Shown here piece by piece: positions 57,701 through 64,000 of a DNA stretch of 64,000 bases. Position 1 is the first letter of the stretch. Each line of letters starts with the position of its first letter. Source of the stretch: Luzula sylvatica (Eukaryota > Streptophyta > Magnoliopsida > Poales > Juncaceae); NCBI GenBank assembly GCA_946800325.1, contig OX326961.1, forward strand, positions 47,083,415 to 47,147,414, given 5' to 3'. The position numbers were made by a program, and so were the translations under genes. The notes beneath the pieces are model-generated. The model did not search any database. It saw only the letters and a list, made by a program, of their open reading frames with translations, and had not been told where the DNA came from.

Positions 57701-59644
57701 GTGTTTGTAAAATTTGGTGAAAAGTTATGTAGTCAAAGATACGATACAAATGATCTAAAAACTTGTTATTTGAACTCCTTAATGTGTAAAAAGATTGCTA
57801 TGAATCGAAAAGAATACTTTCTTAGTGTTTGTATAATTTGGTGAAAAGGTACGTAGTAAAATGTTCGTTCCAAACCATCTCAAAAACACGTTATTTGGAC
57901 TCCTCGGAGCGTTAAAATATCACTACGAATCGAAAAACAAACTTTCTTAGTGTTTGTAAAATTTGGTGAAAAGTAAGGTAGTAAAAGATACGATACAAAT
58001 GATCTAAAAACAGGTTATTCGAACTCCTTAAAGTGTAAAAATATTGCTATGAATCGAAAAGAATACTTTCTTAGTGTTTGTACAATTTCGTGAAAAGTTA
58101 CGTAGTAAAAAATTCGATCCAAAATATCTCAAAAACATGTTATTTGTACTTCTCGGAGCGTTAAAAGATCAATTCGAATCGAAAAACAAACTTTCTTAGT
58201 GTTTGTAAAATATGGTGAAAAGTAAGGAAGAAAAATATACGATACAAATGATCTAAAAACAGGTTATTCGAACTCCTTAAAGTGTAAAAATATTGCTCCG
58301 AATCGAAAAGAATAATATCTTAGTGTTTGTACAATTTCGTGAAAAGTTACGTAGTGAAAGATTCGATCCAAACTATCTCAAAAACATGTTATTTGTACTC
58401 CTCGGAGCGTTAAAAGATCAATTCGAATCGAAAAACAAACTTTCTTAGTATTTGTAAAATTTGTTGAAAAGTTAGGTAGTAAAAGCTACGATACAAATGA
58501 TCTAAAAACGTGTTATTCAAACTCCTCAAAGGATAAAATGATTGCTATGAATCGAAAATAAACTTTTTTAGTGTCTGTACAATTTTGTGAAATGTTATGT
58601 AATAAAAGATACGATTCAAATGATCTAAAAATACGTTATTAGAACCCCTTAAACTGTAAAAAGATTGCAATGAATCGAAAATAATACTTTCTAAGTGTGT
58701 GTACAATTTGGTGAAAAGTTACGTAGAAAAAGATTCGATCCAAACCATCTCAAAAACAATTATGTGGACTCCTCGGAGCGTTAAAAGATCAATACGAATC
58801 GAAAAACAAACTTGCTTAGTGTTTGTAAAATTTGGTGAAAAGTTATGTAGTAAAATATACGATACAAATGATCTAAAAACACGTTATTTGAACTCCTCGA
58901 AGCGTTAAAAGATCAATATGAATCACTAACTTTCTTAGTGTTTGTAAAATTTGGTGAAAAGTTATGTAGTCAAAGATACGATACAAATGATCTAAAAACA
59001 AGTTATTTGAACTCCTTAAAGTGTAAAAAGATTGCTATTAATCGAAAAGAATACTTTCTTAGTGTTTGTACAATTTCGTGAAAAGTTAAGTAGTAAAAGA
59101 TTCGATCCAAACTATCTCAAAAACATGTTATTTGTACTCCTCGGAGCGTTAAAAGATCAATTCGAATCGAAAAACAAACTTTCTTAGTGTTTGTAAAATT
59201 TGGTGACAAGTAAGGTAGTAAAAGATACGATACAAATGATCTAAAAACAGGTTATTCGAACTCTTTAAAGTGTAAAAAGACTGCTATGAATTGAAAAGAA
59301 TACTTTCTTAGTGTTTGTAAGATTTGGTGAAAAGTTACGTAGTAAAAGATTCGGTCCAAACCATCTCAAAAACACATTTTTTGGACTCGTCCGAGCGTTA
59401 AAAGGTCAATACGAATCGAAAAAAAAAACTTTCTTAGTGTTTGTAAAATTTGGTCGAAAGTAATGTAGTAAAAGATACGATACAAATGATCTAAAAACAT
59501 GTTATTTGAACTCCTCAAAGCGTAAAATGATTGCTATGAATCGAAAAGAAACTTTCTTAGTGTTTGTAAGATTTGGTGAAATGTTACGTAGTAAAAGATT
59601 TGATGCAAACCATCTTAAAAAACGTTATTTCGGCTCCTCAGAGA
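51795..59644 (+). repeat. 7,850-bp higher-order satellite unit, copy 2
   Basis: Joined flush to copy 1: the junction GAGAGT|AAAAAGACTGC at 51791-51805 recurs at 59641-59655. Near-identical to copy 1 by eye. Confidence 0.93.
56698..56953. other. GC-rich island inside the satellite, copy 2
   Basis: Same 256 bases as 48848-49103 with two substitutions noticed (GATTCT against GATTCA, TAGGCCAGG against TAGGCCCGG). It was carried along by duplication of the 7.85-kb unit. Confidence 0.85.
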
Positions 59645-62600
59645 GTAAAAAGACTGCTATGAATCGAAAAGAATACTTTCTTAGTGTTTGTACAATTTGG
59701 TGAAAAATTACATAGTAAAATATTCCATCCAAACCTTCTCGAAAACACGTCATTTGGAATCCTCGGAGTGTTGAAAGATCAATGCGAATCGAAAAACAAA
59801 CTTTCTTAGTGTTTGTAAATTTTGGACAAATTTTATGTAGTAAGAGATACGATACAAATGATCTAAAAACATGTTATTTGAACTCTTCAAAGCGTAAAAA
59901 GATTCATATGAATCAAAAAGAAACTTTCTTAGTGTTTGTACAATTTGGTGAAATGTTACGTAGTAAAAGATTCAATCCAAACCATCTCAAAAGCACGTTA
60001 TTTGGGCTCCTCGGAGATTTAAATGATTGTTACGAATCGAAAAACAAACTTTCTTAATGTTTGTAAAATTTGGTCAAAAGTTATGTAGTAAAAAATATGA
60101 TACAAATGATCTAAAAATACGTCATTTGAACTCCTTAAAGTGTCAAAATATTGGTATGAATCGAAAATAATACTTTCTTAGTGTTTGTACAATTTGGTGA
60201 AAAGTTACGTAGTAAAAGATTCAATCCAAACCATCTCTAGAACACGTTATTTGGACTCCTCGAAGCGTTAAAAGAACAATACGAATCGAAAAACAAACTT
60301 TCTTAGTGTTTGTAAAATTTGGTGAAAAGTTATGTAATCAAAGATACGATACAAATGATCTAAAAACGTGTTTTTTGAACTCCTCAAAGCGTAAAAAGAT
60401 TGCTATGAATCGAAAAGAAACTTTCTTAGTGTTTGTACAATTTGGTGAAATGTTACGTAGTAAAAGATTCGATCCAAACCATCTCAAAAACACGGTATTT
60501 GGGCTCCTCAGAGAGTTAAAAGATTGTTATGAATCGAAAAACAAACTTTCTTAGTGTTTGTAAAATTTGGAGAAAGTTTTGTAATAAAAGATACGATACA
60601 AATGATCTAAAAATGTGTTATTTGAACTCCTCAAAGCGTAAAATGATTGGTATGAATCAAAAAGAAACTTTCTTAGTGTATGTACAATTTGGTGAAATGT
60701 TACGTAGTAAAAGATTTGATCCAAACAATCTCAAAAACACGTTATTTGGGCTCCTCAGAGAGTTTAAAGATCAATACGAATCGAAAAACAAACTTTCTTA
60801 GTGTTTGTAAGATTTGGTGAAAAGTTAGGTTGCAAAAGATACGATACAAATGATCTCAAAACACGTTATTTGAACTTCGTAAAGTGTAAAAAGATTGACA
60901 TGAATCGAAAAGAATACTTTCTTAGTGTTTGTACAATTTGGTGAAAAGTTACGTCGTAAAAGATTCGATCCAAACCATCTCAAAAACACGTTATTTGGAC
61001 TCCTCGTAGCGTTAAAAGATCAATACGAATCGAAAAACAAACTTTCTTAGTGTTTGTAAAATTTGATGAAACGTTATGTAGAAAAAGATACAATACAAAT
61101 GATCTAAAAACACGTTATTTGAACTCCTTAAAGTGTAAAAACATTGCTATGAATCGAAAATAATACTCTCTTAGTGTTTGTACAATTTGGTGAAAAGTTA
61201 CGTAGTAAAAGATTCGATCCAAACCATCTCAAAAACACGTTATTTGGACTCCTCGGAGCGTTAAAAGATCAATATGAATCGAAAAAAACTTTCTTAGTGT
61301 TTGTAAAATTTGGTTAAAAGTTATGTAGTAAAAGATACGATACAAATGATCTAAAAACATATTATTTGAACTCCTCAAAGCGAAAAAAGATTGCTATGAA
61401 TCGAAAAGATACTTTCTTAGTGTTTGTACAATTTGGTGAAATGTTTCGTAGTAAAAAATTCGATCCAAACCATCTCAAAAACACGTTATTTGGGCTCCTC
61501 AGAGATTTAAAAGACTGTTACGAATCAAAAAACAAACTTTCTTAATGTTTGTAAAATCTAGTGAAAAGTTATGTAGTAAAACATACGATACAAATGATCT
61601 AAAAACACGTAATTTGAACTCCTTAAAGTGTAAAAATATTGCAATGAATCGAAAATAATACCTTTTTAGTGTTTGTACAATTTTGTGAAAAGTTAAGTAG
61701 TAAAATATTCGATCCAATCCATCTCAAAATCACGTTATTTGGACTCCTCGTAGCGTTAAAAGATAAATACGAATCGAAAAAAAAATTTCTTAGTGTTTGT
61801 AAAATTTGGTCAAAAGTTATGTAGTAAAAGATACGATGCAAATGATCTAAAAACATGTTATTTGAACACCTCAAAGCGTAAAAAGATTGCTATGAATCGA
61901 AAAAAAACTTTCTTAGTGTTTGTACAATTTGGAGAAATGTTGCGTCGTAAAAGATTCGATCCAAACCATCTCAAAAACACGTTATTTGGGCTCCTCAGAG
62001 ATTAAAAAGATTGTTATGAATCGAAAAACAAACTTTCTCAAAGTTTGTAAAATTTGGTGAAGAGTTATGTAGTAAATGATACGATACAAATGATATAAAA
62101 CCACGTTATTTGAACTCCTTAAAGTGTAAAAAGATTGCTATGAATCGAAAAGAATACCTTCCTAGTGTCTGTACAATTTGGTGAAAAGTTACATAGTAAA
62201 ATATTCGATCCAAACCATCTCAAAAACACGTTATTTGGACTCTCGGAGCATTAAAAGATCAATACGAATCGAAAAACAAACTTTCTTAGTGTTTCTAAAA
62301 TTGGGAGAAAGTTATGTAGTAAAAGATACGATACAAATGATCTAAAAATACATTATTTGAACTCCTTAAAGTGTTAAAAGATTGCTATGAATCGAAAAGA
62401 ATACTTTCTTAGTGTTTGTACAATTCGGTGAAAAGTTACATAGTAAAAGATTCGATCCAAACCATCTCGAAAACACGTTATTTGGACTCCTCGGAGGGTA
62501 AAAAATCAATATGAATCGAAAAACAAACTTTCTTAGTGTTTGTAATATTTGGTCAAAAGTTATGCAATAAAATATACGATACAAATGATCTAAAACATGT

Positions 62601-64000
62601 TATTTGAACTCCTCAAAGCGTAAAAAGATTGCTATGAATCAAAAATAAACTTTCTTAGTGTTTGTCCAATTTGGTGAAATGTTATGTAGTAAAAGATACG
62701 ATACAAATGATCTAAAAATACGTTATTTGAACTCCTTAAAGTGTCAAAAGATTGCTATGAATAAAAAATAATACTTTCTTAGTGTTTGTACAATTTGGTG
62801 GAAATTAAGGTAGTAAAAGATTCGATCCAAACCATCTCAAAAACACGTTATTTGGACTCCTCGGAGCGTTAAAAGATCAATACGAATCGAAAAACAAACT
62901 TTCTTAGTGCTTGTAAAATTTGGTGAAAAGATAGGTAGTAAAAGATATGATACAAACCATCTCAAAAACATGTTATTCAAACTCCTTAAAGTGTAAAAAG
63001 ATCAATACGAATCGAAAAACAAACTTTCTTAGTGTTTGTAAAATTTGGTGAAAAGTTATGTAGTAAAAGATACGATACAAATGATCTAAAAACATGTTAT
63101 TTGAACTCCTTAAAGTGTTAAAATATTGTTATGAATCGAAACGAATACTTTCTTAGTGTTTGTACAATTTCGTGAAAAGTTACGTAGTAAAAGATTCGAT
63201 CCAAACTATCTCAAAAACATGTTATTTGTGCTCCTCGGAGCGTTAAAAGATCGATACGAATCGAAAAACAAATCTTCTTAGTGTTTGTAAAATTTGGTGA
63301 AAAGTAAGGTAGTAAAAGATACGATACAAATGATCTAAAAACAGGTTATTCGAACTCCTTAAAGTGTAAAAAGATTACTATGAATCGAAAAGAATACTTT
63401 CTTAGTGTTTGTACAATTTGGTGAAATGTGCGTAGTAAAAGATTCGTTCCAAAACCATCTCAACAACACGTTATTTGTACTCTCGGAGCATTAAAAGATC
63501 AATACGAATCGAAAAACAAACTTTCATAGTGTTTGTAAAATTTGGTGAAAAGTTATGTAGTAAAAGATACGATACAAATGATCTAAAAATACGTTATTTG
63601 AACTCCTTAAAGTGTTAAAAGATTGCTATGAATCGAAAAGAATATTTTCTTAGTGTTTGTACAATTCGGTGAAAAGTTACATAGAAAAAGATTCGATCCA
63701 AACCATCTCGAAAACACGTTATTTGGACTCCTCGAAGCGTTAAAAGAACAATATGAATCGAAAAACAAACTTTCTTAGTGTTTGTAATATTTGGTCAAAA
63801 GTTATGCAATAAAATATACGATACAAATGATCTAAAACATGTTATTTGAACTCCTCAAATCGTAAAAAGATTGCTATGAATCAAAAATAAACTTTCTTAG
63901 TGTTTGTCCAATTTGGTGAAATGTTACGTAGTAAAAGATTCCATCCAAACCATCTCAAAAACACGTTATTTGGGCTCCTCAGAGAGTTAAAAGATTGTTG
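59645..64000 (+). repeat. 7,850-bp higher-order satellite unit, copy 3 (cut by window end)
   Basis: The first 4,356 bases of a third unit. The array continues past the window, and the third GC-rich island is predicted about 550 bases beyond its end. Confidence 0.93.

Noticed and set aside
21883..64000. Dozens of 60-98-codon open frames on both strands of the satellite
   Set aside because: They recur with every dimer or 7.85-kb unit and have no start context or known domain; treated as repeat by-products.
21883..64000. Regular repeats as a CRISPR array
   Set aside because: Monomers are continuous without unique spacers, and the setting is a plant genome.

Overview
The window looks like nuclear heterochromatin of a flowering plant, probably a eudicot. 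The evidence is a Copia-type GAG with a tRNA-iMet primer site, gypsy integrase tails, a plant LINE with a zf-RVT domain, a PIF/Harbinger element with a TTA target duplication, GT-AG introns, and a broken STRUBBELIG-family receptor-kinase gene. No intact single-copy host gene was found. Two thirds of the window is one satellite array. The species cannot be named from the sequence.

Layout. (1) 1-709: AT-rich flank. (2) About 710-11912: a 5'-truncated LINE on the minus strand. It has a poly(T) tail on the plus strand at 710-724 and a 15-bp target-site duplication (698-712 and 11913-11927). It is split by an 8.1-kb Copia-type LTR element (3335-11446). That element has near-identical LTRs, PBS, GAG with two zinc knuckles and PPT, but no protease, integrase or reverse transcriptase. 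Where pol should be it carries an unrelated 428-codon ORF resembling the 'putative plant transposon protein' family. (3) 12180-12912: exon remnants of a STRUBBELIG-like LRR receptor kinase. (4) 12913-14716: AT-rich DNA with a (TA)n tract. (5) 14717 to about 21.7 kb: head-to-head wreckage of Ty3/gypsy elements of one family, with inverted LTRs and scrambled pol fragments. (6) 21883-64000: a satellite of alternating ~125-bp A and B monomers. It is interrupted by a 2.44-kb PIF/Harbinger element that keeps only its Myb/SANT-like gene (27781-30218). From 43945 the array is organised as 7,850-bp higher-order units (two complete, one cut by the window end), each complete unit with the same 256-bp GC-rich island.

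Main novel signals. First, two unrelated LTR-retrotransposon families carry dense arrays of the same short palindrome type: CCGTT-CG-AACGG in the Copia-type element, CCGTT-GT-AACGG in the gypsy elements. In the Copia-type LTR the array lies directly upstream of the TATA box, and a second array lies upstream of the extra ORF. Second, the gypsy post-pol spacer holds a repeated stem-loop whose central core is conserved while the enclosing stems change in a pairing-preserving way. Third, there is the GAG-only element with a foreign ORF, and fourth the 7.85-kb higher-order satellite with its GC-rich island.
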